DNA of 64,000 nucleotides from Lachnospiraceae bacterium UBA3633 (lineage in GTDB: Bacteria; Bacillota; Clostridia; Lachnospirales; Lachnospiraceae): assembly GCA_002374095.1 (NCBI GenBank), contig DFKY01000015.1:1-64000 (forward strand), written 5' to 3'. Below are positions 33,025 through 41,330 of this stretch, one piece after another. The translations under genes and the position numbers were made by a program. Numbering within the stretch: the first letter of the stretch is position 1; every line of letters starts with the position of its first letter. The notes beneath the pieces are model-generated. The model was not told where the DNA came from and did not search any database. It saw only the letters and a program-made list of their open reading frames with translations.

Positions 33025-34566
33025 TTATACGCCATTTTCTTTTAGATATGCATTTAGGTCTATCATGGTGGATATGATTACAAGAACTATTATAATAGCT
33101 GCCGGAAAACCTGCTATTATAGCAAGATTTTGAATGTTGTTGTAGCTTGTGTTGGAAAATGTAATGGCAACTGGAAGGAGTACAAGAAGAGTGGCCCAAA
33201 ATTGCTTTACCATCTTACTTGGTGATTGATCAGCTTTTAAATTTTTATATGAATAGAAAGAGCAGGTAAGAGATATGGAGTCATAGCTTGTAGCGGAAAA
33301 TAGTATCATGGATAAAGATACGAGTATTAAAGCTATTGGTGCTAAAGGAAGAGAACTGATAGCATTGCCTACTATTTCATATAGATTTACACCTTGAGCG
33401 TATTGACCAAGTAAGTCAAGAGAACCACTGATTTGTTTTGCTATGAAGTGATTTGGAATTATAAAAAAGCTAATGAGTGTACCTGGAATTGCAAATAAAT
33501 AACCTTCAAGGATGGTTTGCTTTATGGTTCTACCTTTGCTTATGATACCGATAAAGAAAGGAACGGCAATAGCCCAAGTCATCCAGTAAGCATCATAGAA
33601 AATATTGTAATTTTGTGCAAAGTCAAAGTTTTTAGTAGGGTCTATGTAAGTGAAGAGAGGTATTAGATTATTTAGCAAAACTCCCATCTGCTGGAAAGAA
33701 CTTTCAAGTATAAATTGTATCTCTCCGCCAAAAAGAAAAACATAAATTAGAAATGCAAAAAATATATATACACATATACTTGATAGATTTTTTATGCCAT
33801 TAAGACCATTGTATAATGAAGTGCTGTATATTGCAAATATAGTGAGAAGTAAGAGTATAGTTGTGGTTGTGTTATTTGGGATACCAAAAAGTTTGTGTAG
33901 ACAATTTGTTATTATAGGAGGAGAGAAACAAAGTGAGCAAGTAACCGCTGCAATAATAGCTATCAATGAAAATATGTCTATGGTCTTGCCTATTATACCA
34001 TCTACGTGATTCTTTAGGAGAGGCCTAAGTGACTCACTAAACTTTTGCTTGGAAATTTTTCTTGTATGCATCATAAAACCAAAACATACAGCAAGAACAA
34101 GATACAACCAATAATTTGACCAAAAGAAAAATGAATGTGCTTGTGCCATATTATATGAGTTGACAAACAAATTATGTGAGTTATCAAAGCTTTGTATAAA
34201 TGGTTCATTCATATAATATATCCATTCTGTAAGTGAATAGTATATGATGCTTCCAGAGAGCCCTGAGCAAAACATCATAGCTCCGTATTCCCAAAAAGAA
34301 AATCGAGGCTTTTCATCACTTTTGCCAAGTTTGATTTTGCCGTATTTGGAAAAGGCAAGATAAAACGAAAAAATAAATACAAAAAAATTGATAGATAGGT
34401 AAACGATACCCATTTTGTCTCTAAAAAAAGGATTGATTGTATCAAAAAACGCATTTGCCTTATCAGGGTATGTGAAAAGAATGATAGATAGTCCTGTGAT
34501 AATTATAAAAGGAACAAACATAACTGATAGTTGTAATTCCTTAATTTTTTCTTTGAAATTCGCCAT
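33025..34566 (-). CDS. BCCT-family choline/betaine/carnitine transporter 2
   Basis: 513 residues, about 12 membrane segments, closely similar to transporter 1 along the whole length (shared INPFFRDKM-like, LAFSKYGKIKLG, GAMMFCSGL, FFIGIISKGRTIKQTI, ATSYDSISLTCSFYSYKNL). Member of the sodium- or proton-coupled quaternary-amine importers. It is divergent from a 2-oxoacid:ferredoxin oxidoreductase operon and shares with transporter 1 the TGTTCA-N24-TGAACA regulatory layout. Two copies may differ in affinity or in cargo (inference). CAT of the start at 34564-34566; AAGGAGT lies upstream on the minus strand. Confidence 0.88.
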   Translation of the reverse strand: MANFKEKIKELQLSVMFVPFIIITGLSIILFTYPDKANAFFDTINPFFRDKMGIVYLSINFFVFIFSFYLAFSKYGKIKLGKSDEKPRFSFWEYGAMMFCSGLSGSIIYYSLTEWIYYMNEPFIQSFDNSHNLFVNSYNMAQAHSFFFWSNYWLYLVLAVCFGFMMHTRKISKQKFSESLRPLLKNHVDGIIGKTIDIFSLIAIIAAVTCSLCFSPPIITNCLHKLFGIPNNTTTTILLLLTIFAIYSTSLYNGLNGIKNLSSICVYIFFAFLIYVFLFGGEIQFILESSFQQMGVLLNNLIPLFTYIDPTKNFDFAQNYNIFYDAYWMTWAIAVPFFIGIISKGRTIKQTILEGYLFAIPGTLISFFIIPNHFIAKQISGSLDLLGQYAQGVNLYEIVGNAISSLPLAPIALILVSLSMILFSATSYDSISLTCSFYSYKNLKADQSPSKMVKQFWATLLVLLPVAITFSNTSYNNIQNLAIIAGFPAAIIIVLVIISTMIDLNAYLKENGV

Positions 34567-34575
34567 AAATACTCC

Positions 34576-34604
34576 TTGACATTAGTGTTCAAATTTGCTA
34601 TAAT
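34576..34604 (+). promoter_or_regulatory. Promoter of the 2-oxoacid oxidoreductase operon
   Basis: TTGACA (34576-34581), 17-nt spacer, TATAAT (34599-34604): perfect consensus. TGTTCA lies in the spacer 4 nt after the -35, the same register as in the promoter of the choline-kinase fusion gene at 2785-2757. Confidence 0.86.
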
Positions 34605-34621
34605 TTTATCAATATTGAACA
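34586..34621. promoter_or_regulatory. Putative operator TGTTCA-N24-TGAACA
   Basis: TGTTCA at 34586-34591 and TGAACA at 34616-34621, separated by 24 nt exactly as at 2740-2775. One half-site lies in the plus-strand promoter spacer; the other touches the -10 of the opposing BCCT 2 promoter. Confidence 0.7.
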
Positions 34622-34649
34622 TAGTAGCATACATAGAAAATTTTGTCAA
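34621..34649 (-). promoter_or_regulatory. Promoter of BCCT transporter 2
   Basis: Minus strand: TTGACA (34649-34644), 17-nt spacer, TACTAT (34626-34621), overlapping TGTTCA by one base. Faces the plus-strand promoter so that the two transcripts cross. Confidence 0.75.
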
Positions 34650-34668
34650 GATAGGAAGATAAGGCATT

Positions 34669-35700
34669 ATGAAAAAAATATTAAATGGAAATGAAGCATT
34701 TGCATATGGTGCATTAGCCGCAGGAGTTGACTTTTATGCTGGATACCCTATAACACCATCTACAGATGTATATGAATTTTTTGAAAAATATGGTGATGAA
34801 TTTGGAGTGAAATTTGTCCATGCAAGCTCTGAAGTTTCTGCAGCCAATATGATAATGGGGGCAAGTATTGCAGGTGCGAGAGCATTGACTGTAACTTCGG
34901 GATGTGGTTTTTCACTTATGCAAGAAGCAATATCGTATATGGCTGCTGATTTTGTACCATGTGTTATATTGAATGTGATGAGAGAAGGAGCAGGACTTGG
35001 CGATATACCAAGAAGTCAAGGTGATTATAATCAGATGACAAAAGGTGGCGGCAATGGTGATTATCAAGCTATAGTTCTTGCAGCAAGTAGTGCAAAAGAT
35101 TGTATGAATCTTCCAAAAGTTGCATATGAACTTTCTGAAAAGTACAGAAATCCAGTAATTGTTACTTATGATAGTGACATAGCTCATACAAAAGAAAACG
35201 TAGAAGTTTTGGAACGAGTTAATAATGATATAGATAAACTTGAATATACATTGAAGGGCAATGAAACAGGTAAACCAAAGTTAGTACAAAATATTTATTA
35301 TCATGACCATAATTATGATGAAACACTTAAAAATAAATATGAGCTTATAGAGCAAAATGAACAAAGATATAGTGAGTACGATACTTTAGATGCTGAAATC
35401 GTTTTCGTTGCATTTTCAATTTGTGCAAGAATATGTGTAGAAGTTGTAAAAGTAGCACGAGCAAAGGGCATAAAAGTAGGATTGATAGTCCCTATAACTT
35501 TATACCCATTTCCCAAAAAAGCATTTGAGAACTTGAAAAAATGTAAAAAAATAGTTGTTGTTGAATTAAATATTTTAAAACAAATGAGAAGAGATGTCGA
35601 ATATTTTACAAAACAAAAATATGAGTATTATTCAATTAGTAGTATGTCGACTTGCCCTACTGTATTGGATGTGATGAATTTTATAGAGGAGATAAGATAG
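34669..35700 (+). CDS. 2-oxoacid:ferredoxin oxidoreductase, alpha subunit
   Basis: 343 residues. Matches the KorA/VorA/PorA-type subunit: NGNEAFAYGALAAGVDFYAGYPITPSTDVYEF at the N-terminus (read in parts), HASSEVSAANMIMGASIAGA, TSGCGFSLMQEAIS and the central RSQGDYNQMTKGG. A C-terminal transketolase-like domain follows (VFVAFSICARICVEVVKVA). Together with the next two genes it should oxidise a 2-oxo acid with CoA to an acyl-CoA, reducing ferredoxin. Substrate (2-oxoglutarate, branched-chain or other) cannot be read from motifs. First gene of a four-gene operon under a consensus promoter. Confidence 0.92.
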   Translation: MKKILNGNEAFAYGALAAGVDFYAGYPITPSTDVYEFFEKYGDEFGVKFVHASSEVSAANMIMGASIAGARALTVTSGCGFSLMQEAISYMAADFVPCVILNVMREGAGLGDIPRSQGDYNQMTKGGGNGDYQAIVLAASSAKDCMNLPKVAYELSEKYRNPVIVTYDSDIAHTKENVEVLERVNNDIDKLEYTLKGNETGKPKLVQNIYYHDHNYDETLKNKYELIEQNEQRYSEYDTLDAEIVFVAFSICARICVEVVKVARAKGIKVGLIVPITLYPFPKKAFENLKKCKKIVVVELNILKQMRRDVEYFTKQKYEYYSISSMSTCPTVLDVMNFIEEIR

Positions 35701-35701
35701 T

Positions 35702-36403
35702 ATGTATGATTTGCTGTGTGCTGGTTGTGGTCATAGGACGGCTATGATGTTACTTGATGATATAATCAGAGAAAAAAATTTAAAAGAAAAAGTGATACTT
35801 GCCCTTGATGTCGCATGCTGCTCACTACTTATAGATTATGTCGATTATGATTCTATAATGTGTGCACATGGAAGAGTTTTGGATGTGACAAAAGGCTATA
35901 AAGAAATGAGAAGAGAAAATGTGGTTATATCATATATGGGTGATGGGGCAGCGTATTCTATAGGAATAGAAGAGATGGTTCATGCGGCTAGAAGAAATGA
36001 TGATGTTTTTGCCATAGTTATTAATAATGGTCTATATTCTATGACAGGTGGGCAGGTGGCTCCGACATATGTGGATGTAGCTTATAGTGGTAGGGAAAAT
36101 GGTATAAATTCAAGTGCTGATGATTATTATAAAGAAAAAGGATTTAAGATTGAAGATATTATAGGGAAATTTAGCATAAAATATCTGGCACGAGCTGCAC
36201 TTACTGACAAAGAGAATATAGACATCGCTAAAAAATATATAAGCACTGCATTAAATAAATATGTAAATGTTGGTGGGTTTAATCTTGTTGAGTTATTATC
36301 ACCTTGCCCGACAAATTATAAGATGACACCTAAAGATACGGTAAATATGATAAACGACAAACTATCTAAAGTTTATCAGATTGGAGAGTTTATAAATGGT
36401 TAG
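35702..36403 (+). CDS. 2-oxoacid:ferredoxin oxidoreductase, beta subunit (TPP-binding)
   Basis: 233 residues. LCAGCGHRTAMMLL carries a CxxC typical of the cluster-binding end; YMGDGAAYSIGIEEMVHA followed by INNGLYSMTGGQVAPT is the thiamine-diphosphate motif. It should bind TPP and carry out decarboxylation. It starts 1 nt after the alpha gene and overlaps the gamma gene by 8 bp. No separate ferredoxin-like delta subunit gene is present; the beta subunit may carry the only cluster. Confidence 0.92.
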   Translation: MYDLLCAGCGHRTAMMLLDDIIREKNLKEKVILALDVACCSLLIDYVDYDSIMCAHGRVLDVTKGYKEMRRENVVISYMGDGAAYSIGIEEMVHAARRNDDVFAIVINNGLYSMTGGQVAPTYVDVAYSGRENGINSSADDYYKEKGFKIEDIIGKFSIKYLARAALTDKENIDIAKKYISTALNKYVNVGGFNLVELLSPCPTNYKMTPKDTVNMINDKLSKVYQIGEFING

Positions 36404-36866
36404 GGAAATATTTGTAATTGGAGTCGGTGGGCAGGGAGCACTAAGTATAGGAGAAATCATATTAAATGCTGCAAATAAGAAAAATTATGGTGCTTCATTT
36501 TATCCTTTTTATGGCTCGCAGATGAGAGGTGGAGAAGCTGGATGTATTGTCAAAATAGATACAGATGGCAAAGACATTTTAAATCCCACCATTAATTCGC
36601 CAGATGATTTCATAATACTTAATGATAAGTATTTTGATAAATATGAAAAGTTCAAAAATGAAAACTCAAAGTATTATAGATTGGATGAAACTGATGCTGA
36701 AAAATATAAAGACATAGATATACAGAAGAATTTGAATATTGTAATTTTGAAAAAATACATTAAAGGAAGCTTGCTTTTTGATGATGAAGATATTATAGAA
36801 GCTATAAAGATGAAGTTTAGAAAAGAAGAAGTCTATAGCAAGATGATAAAAATATATAAAGTATAA
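36396..36866 (+). CDS. 2-oxoacid:ferredoxin oxidoreductase, gamma subunit
   Basis: 156 residues, slightly short for the family (about 180). FVIGVGGQGALSIGEIIL is the hallmark N-terminus of gamma subunits (CoA-binding side), and YGSQMRGGEAGCIVKI is the conserved middle motif. Overlap with the beta gene supports equal synthesis of the subunits. Confidence 0.91.
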   Translation: MVREIFVIGVGGQGALSIGEIILNAANKKNYGASFYPFYGSQMRGGEAGCIVKIDTDGKDILNPTINSPDDFIILNDKYFDKYEKFKNENSKYYRLDETDAEKYKDIDIQKNLNIVILKKYIKGSLLFDDEDIIEAIKMKFRKEEVYSKMIKIYKV

Positions 36867-36878
36867 AAGGGGCTTTGT

Positions 36879-38258
36879 ATGAATTTTAAGGAACTATTTA
36901 ATCCAAAAACTATAGCAGTAGTTGGTGCCAACGAATCAGAGGGCTTTGGTGGAGCAGTGTGTAAAAATTTAGTTAGTGAGATTGATGATGATAGTAGGGT
37001 CTTTTATGTAAACCCTAAAAGAGACACTTTGTTTGGTAAGAAATGTTATCATAATCTTAAGGATGTAGATAGCGACATAGATTTACTTATCATTGCAGTT
37101 AATAAAAAAATAGTGACAAACATTTTAAAAGAGGGAAAGGGAAAAGGAGTAAAGGCTGCAGTAGTATTTGCAAGTGGCTATAGTGAGACGGGGCGAGAAG
37201 AAGATATATTACTTGAGAAGGATATGCTAAAAACTGCAGAAGAGCTTGATATAACCATTCTTGGGCCTAACTGTGCAGGTTTTGCCAATTTTATAGATGG
37301 GATAAAGGCATTTGCATTTTTGTCAGAAGAGAGAGACAGAAAAGGCAATATTGGAATAATAACTCAAAGTGGCATGATAGGATTATCGCTAATTGATAAT
37401 CAGTATACGAAGTTTTCATATAATATCTCGTGTGGAAATGCAAATGGTTTGAAAATGACAGATCTTATAACCTATCTTGCTGATGATAAGAATACAAAAG
37501 TGATAGGACTTTATATAGATGGGATAAAAGACTTGAAAAGCTTTGAAGAGGCGATTTCTTATGCAAGTAGACAAAAAAAGAAAATAGCCATTCTCAAATC
37601 AGGTACGAATGAAATTACGCGAATGCTTACAAAAGGACATACAGGAAGTGTTGAGACATTTTCAAATGAAGAGTTCAATGAATTGATGAAAAAATATAGT
37701 GTCATAAGGTGTGAGGATTTGGAAGAGTTCATATATACCCTTTCTTGCCTTTCGTATTATGATGATTTACCAAGAGGCAATAGGATAGCATCAATTAATC
37801 TTTCTGGGGGAGAGGCGGCACTTATCGGCGAAGTTGCGGAAAACTTTAAAGTAGAATTTCCAGATTTTAATTTAGAAGTGACAAAATACTTGGTAGATAG
37901 GCTTCCCGATTATGCACATATAACCAATCCTTTGGATATGACAGTGACGCTTTCTTATGATGCGGAAAAGTTTTCTGATGCACTTATGAGTATAATGCTT
38001 CAAGATAATATAGATATGGTAGTCATCGGATATACTTTGCTTCGCCATATTGATGACCCCTGCATATATTATATGATAGAAGCAATTAGTAGAACTAAAG
38101 AGATTTTGAAAGAAAAGATGAAACCAATCTTTATAATGTCGTTTATGTCAAATACAAGGGATCAAGAATCAATAGAAAAATTGATTAAACTTGGGGTAGT
38201 GTGCCTTCCGACACCATACTATGGATTCAAAGTGATTAGCAATTTGATAGGTAGGTAA
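36879..38258 (+). CDS. Acyl-CoA synthetase (ADP-forming), alpha-type subunit
   Basis: 459 residues. CoA-binding Rossmann domain at the N-terminus (KTIAVVGANESEGFGG, VFYVNPKRDTLFGKKCY), succinyl-CoA-ligase-like domain with ITQSGMIGLSLID, and LTKGHTGSVETFSNEEF containing the His that is phosphorylated. This covers the alpha subunit of ADP-forming acetyl/acyl-CoA synthetases, which make ATP and a free acid from acyl-CoA. The ATP-grasp beta subunit is not in this window. Position right after the oxidoreductase fits energy recovery from amino-acid-derived 2-oxo acids (inference). AAGGGG precedes the ATG. Confidence 0.87.
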   Translation: MNFKELFNPKTIAVVGANESEGFGGAVCKNLVSEIDDDSRVFYVNPKRDTLFGKKCYHNLKDVDSDIDLLIIAVNKKIVTNILKEGKGKGVKAAVVFASGYSETGREEDILLEKDMLKTAEELDITILGPNCAGFANFIDGIKAFAFLSEERDRKGNIGIITQSGMIGLSLIDNQYTKFSYNISCGNANGLKMTDLITYLADDKNTKVIGLYIDGIKDLKSFEEAISYASRQKKKIAILKSGTNEITRMLTKGHTGSVETFSNEEFNELMKKYSVIRCEDLEEFIYTLSCLSYYDDLPRGNRIASINLSGGEAALIGEVAENFKVEFPDFNLEVTKYLVDRLPDYAHITNPLDMTVTLSYDAEKFSDALMSIMLQDNIDMVVIGYTLLRHIDDPCIYYMIEAISRTKEILKEKMKPIFIMSFMSNTRDQESIEKLIKLGVVCLPTPYYGFKVISNLIGR

Positions 38259-38275
38259 TTGAGTGTTCTTGAAAA

Positions 38276-38301
38276 AGTAGGTTTATAAACCTGCTATTTT
38301 T
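38276..38301 (+). terminator. Terminator of the oxidoreductase operon
   Basis: AGTAGGTT-tata-AACCTGCT, an 8-bp stem with one G-T pair, followed by ATTTTTAT. Confidence 0.8.
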
Positions 38302-38325
38302 ATGCAAAATTCGCATTTTTTATGA

Positions 38326-38390
38326 CCCCCTATGAAATCGCCAAAAACCCCCTATCTTTTTAGATGGCTTGGAGGTTGGTACCTGGGAGC
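38326..38390 (+). repeat. 65-bp leader repeat, copy 1
   Basis: Matches 41243-41307 at 56 of 65 positions. It starts CCCCCTATGAAA and ends GGTTGGTACC(T/A)GGGAGC. Each copy lies upstream of one of the paralogous secreted-protein genes. Internal CC-rich and GGAGGTTGG segments can pair, so a hairpin may form in the RNA. Confidence 0.85.
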
Positions 38391-38767
38391 GTTCGACGGA
38401 TTACGCTATTGCTGAATGCAAATATGCATATTTGTAAGGCAAGAGCTGTTTTTCGAGCTTGGTCCTCGGAAGCAGAACTACTAATGACCTAGTATTTTGC
38501 TAAAAGCAGGAGCACAAAAGCGGAGCGTTCGAGCTCGCATTGTAGGGGCGAGCGCCCGAGCGGAGCGACAAAGTGCCCTTGGGGTGCATTGCGAGCCCTT
38601 AAATATGCTCGCTCTCTTATCCGGTGACTTTTTTGCTCCTAACGCAAAATCCTATGTCATAAGAAGTTCTAAGCTTCCTGCGGAACCTCTCAAACAGCTC
38701 TTGCTTACAGAAAAGATAATTGCATTAGTACAATATGCAGTTAGCGTGAACGAGCAATGTACCAACC
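38374..38767. repeat. About 394-bp imperfect palindrome upstream of the first paralogue
   Basis: Left and right arms match in inverted orientation at many collinear blocks: GGTTGGTAC (38374-38382 with 38759-38767), GCAAGAGCTGTTT (38439-38451 with 38692-38704), GGAAGC (38468-38473 with 38673-38678), AGAACT (38474-38479 with 38665-38670), ATGAC (484-488 with 656-660), ATTTTGC (494-500 with 644-650) and AGGAGCA (508-514 with 634-640). The centre (about 38521-38625) is GC-rich, unlike the surroundings. Most of the 555-bp gap 38259-38813 is this element. It replaces 2 bp found at the matching place in the second leader. Confidence 0.8.
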
Positions 38768-38813
38768 AAACTATTGCACAAGTACTGTGCTCCGAAGGTC
38801 GTAACAACATTAC

Positions 38814-40505
38814 ATGAATAAAGCAAGTAGATTGATTAAGAGAGGATTAGCACTAATATTAGTGCTTCTTTTTAGTATAGAGAGTTTCGCCGCTGTAGTC
38901 GGAGACAACGACGGCGCTGCATTTATCACAAAAGCTGAGTTCGACTCGATGAAAAATGACTTTCAGGACCAACTCGACCGCTATAACTCATCCCTTGATA
39001 ATAAGATTGATGGGGCGATCGCGAGTTATCTTGCGGGTGTGAGAGTAGGAAAAATTACAAAGATGAAACTGGACCCTAAATGTGGATATTTATTTCCACT
39101 ACGAATGTTTTATAACAATAGTTTATGGAATGATCCACGCTCTGATTATTACAATCTGAGCACTCCTGAAATTCATGCTAAAGATATAACTTTTGCTCAA
39201 GAGATGAAATATAGTGACAATAGTGAAGACGCAGCAACTATTGCTGGTACTGTGATGTGGTCTCCAGATACGATGCAATCACAAAATATTGCTGGTTACG
39301 TTCCGCTTCCTGCGACAGATAAAACAATCCCGCCGACTACGACTGTGAATTTTTTTAATACATATATGATAGTTCTAAATTATGATATAAAAGGAAAGAA
39401 TGGTGACTTATGCTTAATTGAAGATAAGTCAGCTACAAGGAAAATAGGAAGTACTACTTTTGATGTTTTCGATGTCAAAACGAAAGGAATTGGAAAACAA
39501 GTTAGATATTATGAAACAAAAATTACGACAAATACGAAACGGAATGGTGGAGCTAAGCTCGATGGTGCTGCTCTTTGGTGCGGCTATGCTGTCTGTGGTG
39601 CAAATTCTATGACGAAAAATGCTACAACGCAAAAATGGACTATAAATGCTGGTGACTGGCGATCAGATAGATTATACATTAACGGTCATCATGGTGGTAG
39701 GTCTGATGCAGATTATCTAGCATGGGGAGAAGATCAAAAGTTTGATACTACTGTGGGTGACCTACAATATTATAATGGCGGTTATAATACTATGGGGGCG
39801 TTAATTTCTAACTTAGATTTGCAAAACAACGTTTTGGATTGGGCAGATACAAGTGGGAATCATAGCATTTATGCTGGAAATGTCGTTGTACGGGCGGACT
39901 TTAATCAATACTTTGGATTTAGGGGTTCATTTGTAAAGGGTGAGGATTCAAATCTATATTATGCGGACATACATCAGAGAGGTCAGACATACGGGTCGAT
40001 GTATAATTATTCACCTACTGCAAGAAATTATCCACTTTATCAATTTAAATATGTATTATATCAACCTGATTTTACAGCTGTAGAATATAATAATACAACT
40101 AAAAGTAAAAATGTATCTGCGTATAGGGCACATCAGTTAAGATATTTTGATAATAATGGTGATGAACACTATCTTGATGAAGGAATGTTTTTAGGGAAGT
40201 TTGATGCCGAATGCACAGTTAAATTTACATTGAAATTTGGCGCAAAATCCGGAACGAAAAATGTCAAAGTGTACATAAGCAAAGAACCTTTTAGCATGAC
40301 AAATCTGTTGACTAAAACAACTCAATTTAGGGTCGTTGGAGAGACGGGCACTTACAATAACTGGACTACAGAAACTAACAAGGAAGTAAGTATTGAGGTG
40401 CCAAATATAGAAAAAAATGAATCACTTTATCTACTGTGGGTGCCAGAAAATGCAGATGACTTTGTAACTTTAGATAGCTTTTCAAATTATCTCATGGAAT
40501 CTTAG
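38814..40505 (+). CDS. Secreted protein, paralogue A, unknown function
   Basis: 563 residues. Signal peptide ending SFA-A at residue 26-27. Directly after it comes D31-N-D-G-A-A-F-I-T-K-A-E42, similar to an EF-hand calcium loop at positions 1, 3, 8, 9 and 12, then an amphipathic helix (DFQDQLDRYNSSLDNKIDGA). The rest is beta-rich with many Asn, Thr and Tyr and no known motif. The N-terminal 55 residues are shared with paralogues B and C; the body is more divergent. There is no clear ribosome site before the ATG (GAAGG is 16 nt away). Codon usage, with more ATT, GCG and CGG, differs from the housekeeping genes, hinting at transfer. Confidence 0.8.
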   Translation: MNKASRLIKRGLALILVLLFSIESFAAVVGDNDGAAFITKAEFDSMKNDFQDQLDRYNSSLDNKIDGAIASYLAGVRVGKITKMKLDPKCGYLFPLRMFYNNSLWNDPRSDYYNLSTPEIHAKDITFAQEMKYSDNSEDAATIAGTVMWSPDTMQSQNIAGYVPLPATDKTIPPTTTVNFFNTYMIVLNYDIKGKNGDLCLIEDKSATRKIGSTTFDVFDVKTKGIGKQVRYYETKITTNTKRNGGAKLDGAALWCGYAVCGANSMTKNATTQKWTINAGDWRSDRLYINGHHGGRSDADYLAWGEDQKFDTTVGDLQYYNGGYNTMGALISNLDLQNNVLDWADTSGNHSIYAGNVVVRADFNQYFGFRGSFVKGEDSNLYYADIHQRGQTYGSMYNYSPTARNYPLYQFKYVLYQPDFTAVEYNNTTKSKNVSAYRAHQLRYFDNNGDEHYLDEGMFLGKFDAECTVKFTLKFGAKSGTKNVKVYISKEPFSMTNLLTKTTQFRVVGETGTYNNWTTETNKEVSIEVPNIEKNESLYLLWVPENADDFVTLDSFSNYLMES

Positions 40506-40539
40506 TGAATTGAGAAAAATATATTAGAAATATTATTAT

Positions 40540-40968
40540 TTACATATGAAATTGATTTCTGCATATTGTCAAAAACTTTTTGGGAGTCACAACTTCAATT
40601 CGTGAGTTCTTAAAATCCTTTGCATTTCGTGTGATGATGTATTGAAGATTAGTTTGATATGATAGTTCTTCAATCAAAGCATCTTCAAAATCATTTATTG
40701 GTGAGTCAAAAGTTGTCTTTACGTTATATGCTAAAGTATCTATGATGTCTACAAGTGATAACAATGCTATCATCTTATTTCTTGCACTTTTCTCGTCGTG
40801 CATATATTTTTTTATAATGTAATGTATGTCAGTAACTGAGGATGCACTGACATATGCAAATATTTTATTGTTTGCAATTAATTGAAAAATTTTTTCTGCA
40901 TCATCAAAAAACGGTTCTCTCAGTGCTAAATAATCTATGATGATGCATGTATCCAAATATATTCTCAT
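40540..40968 (-). CDS. vapC: PIN-domain toxin (VapC-like)
   Basis: 142 residues. PIN nuclease fold: MRIYLDTCIIIDYLALREPF with the first catalytic Asp, a middle acidic residue, and NDFEDALIEELSYQTN with further acidic residues, then the end motif IITRNAKDF. It should cut RNA, often tRNA or rRNA, when free of antitoxin. The start codon overlaps the antitoxin stop (ATGA), the normal order antitoxin then toxin. Sits on the minus strand between two paralogous secreted-protein genes, typical of accessory islands. Confidence 0.9.
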   Translation of the reverse strand: MRIYLDTCIIIDYLALREPFFDDAEKIFQLIANNKIFAYVSASSVTDIHYIIKKYMHDEKSARNKMIALLSLVDIIDTLAYNVKTTFDSPINDFEDALIEELSYQTNLQYIITRNAKDFKNSRIEVVTPKKFLTICRNQFHM

Positions 40969-41180
40969 TTGTTTAACAGTCTTTCGTTTCTGATATTGTT
41001 TTCTGAAATGTCATTTGGCAAAATCCCTTTAAGACTATTTAAAATACTCAATCGATCTTTGTTTGGGTTCGACAAGACGGCAATTGTCTTGCCATTTTTG
41101 TTTATGATGACATCTTCTTTTTCTACAAGCTGTAAATACTTACCAAGATTGCTTTTAAGTTCTGTCGCTGTTATCTTCAT
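40965..41180 (-). CDS. vapB: Phd/YefM-type antitoxin (VapB-like)
   Basis: 71 residues from the ATG at 41180, which follows AGGAGG with 4-nt spacing; an in-frame start 18 bp upstream is less likely. MKITATELKSNLGKYLQLVEKEDVII (read in two parts) is the Phd/YefM DNA-binding N-terminus, and the disordered C-terminus would wrap the toxin. It should repress its own promoter through the palindrome between -35 and -10. Confidence 0.88.
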   Translation of the reverse strand: MKITATELKSNLGKYLQLVEKEDVIINKNGKTIAVLSNPNKDRLSILNSLKGILPNDISENNIRNERLLNK

Positions 41181-41203
41181 AGCGCCTCCTAAAATCATAC
41201 TAT

Positions 41204-41232
41204 ATTATAAAATAATCGTACGATTTTGTCAA
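41204..41232 (-). promoter_or_regulatory. vapBC promoter with palindromic operator
   Basis: Minus strand: TTGACA (41232-41227), 17-nt spacer, TATAAT (41209-41204). The spacer holds the perfect 12-bp palindrome AATCGTACGATT (41214-41225), an apt site for antitoxin autoregulation. Confidence 0.87.
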
Positions 41233-41242
41233 CGTTTCGTCC

Positions 41243-41307
41243 CCCCCTATGAAACCACCAAAATCCTCCTAACTTTTCAAATGGCATGGAGGTTGGTACC
41301 AGGGAGC
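41243..41307 (+). repeat. 65-bp leader repeat, copy 2
   Basis: 86% match to 38326-38390. Here only AC separates it from GAAGGTCGTAA, whereas in copy 1 about 403 bp of palindromic sequence stand between the same two landmarks. Confidence 0.85.
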
Positions 41308-41330
41308 ACGAAGGTCGTAAGTAATAAACT

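Noticed and set aside
38374..38395. GGTTGGTACCTGGGAGC resembles the T-box core
   Set aside because: The T-box consensus has GGTGG.ACCGCG and a specifier hairpin; these are not present, and the downstream gene has no link to amino-acid supply.
38497..38817. A 106-codon open frame upstream of paralogue A
   Set aside because: It lies wholly in the palindromic element, has no ribosome site, odd composition (Arg/Ala-rich then Leu-rich) and no resemblance to known proteins; it is explained by the GC-rich inverted repeat.
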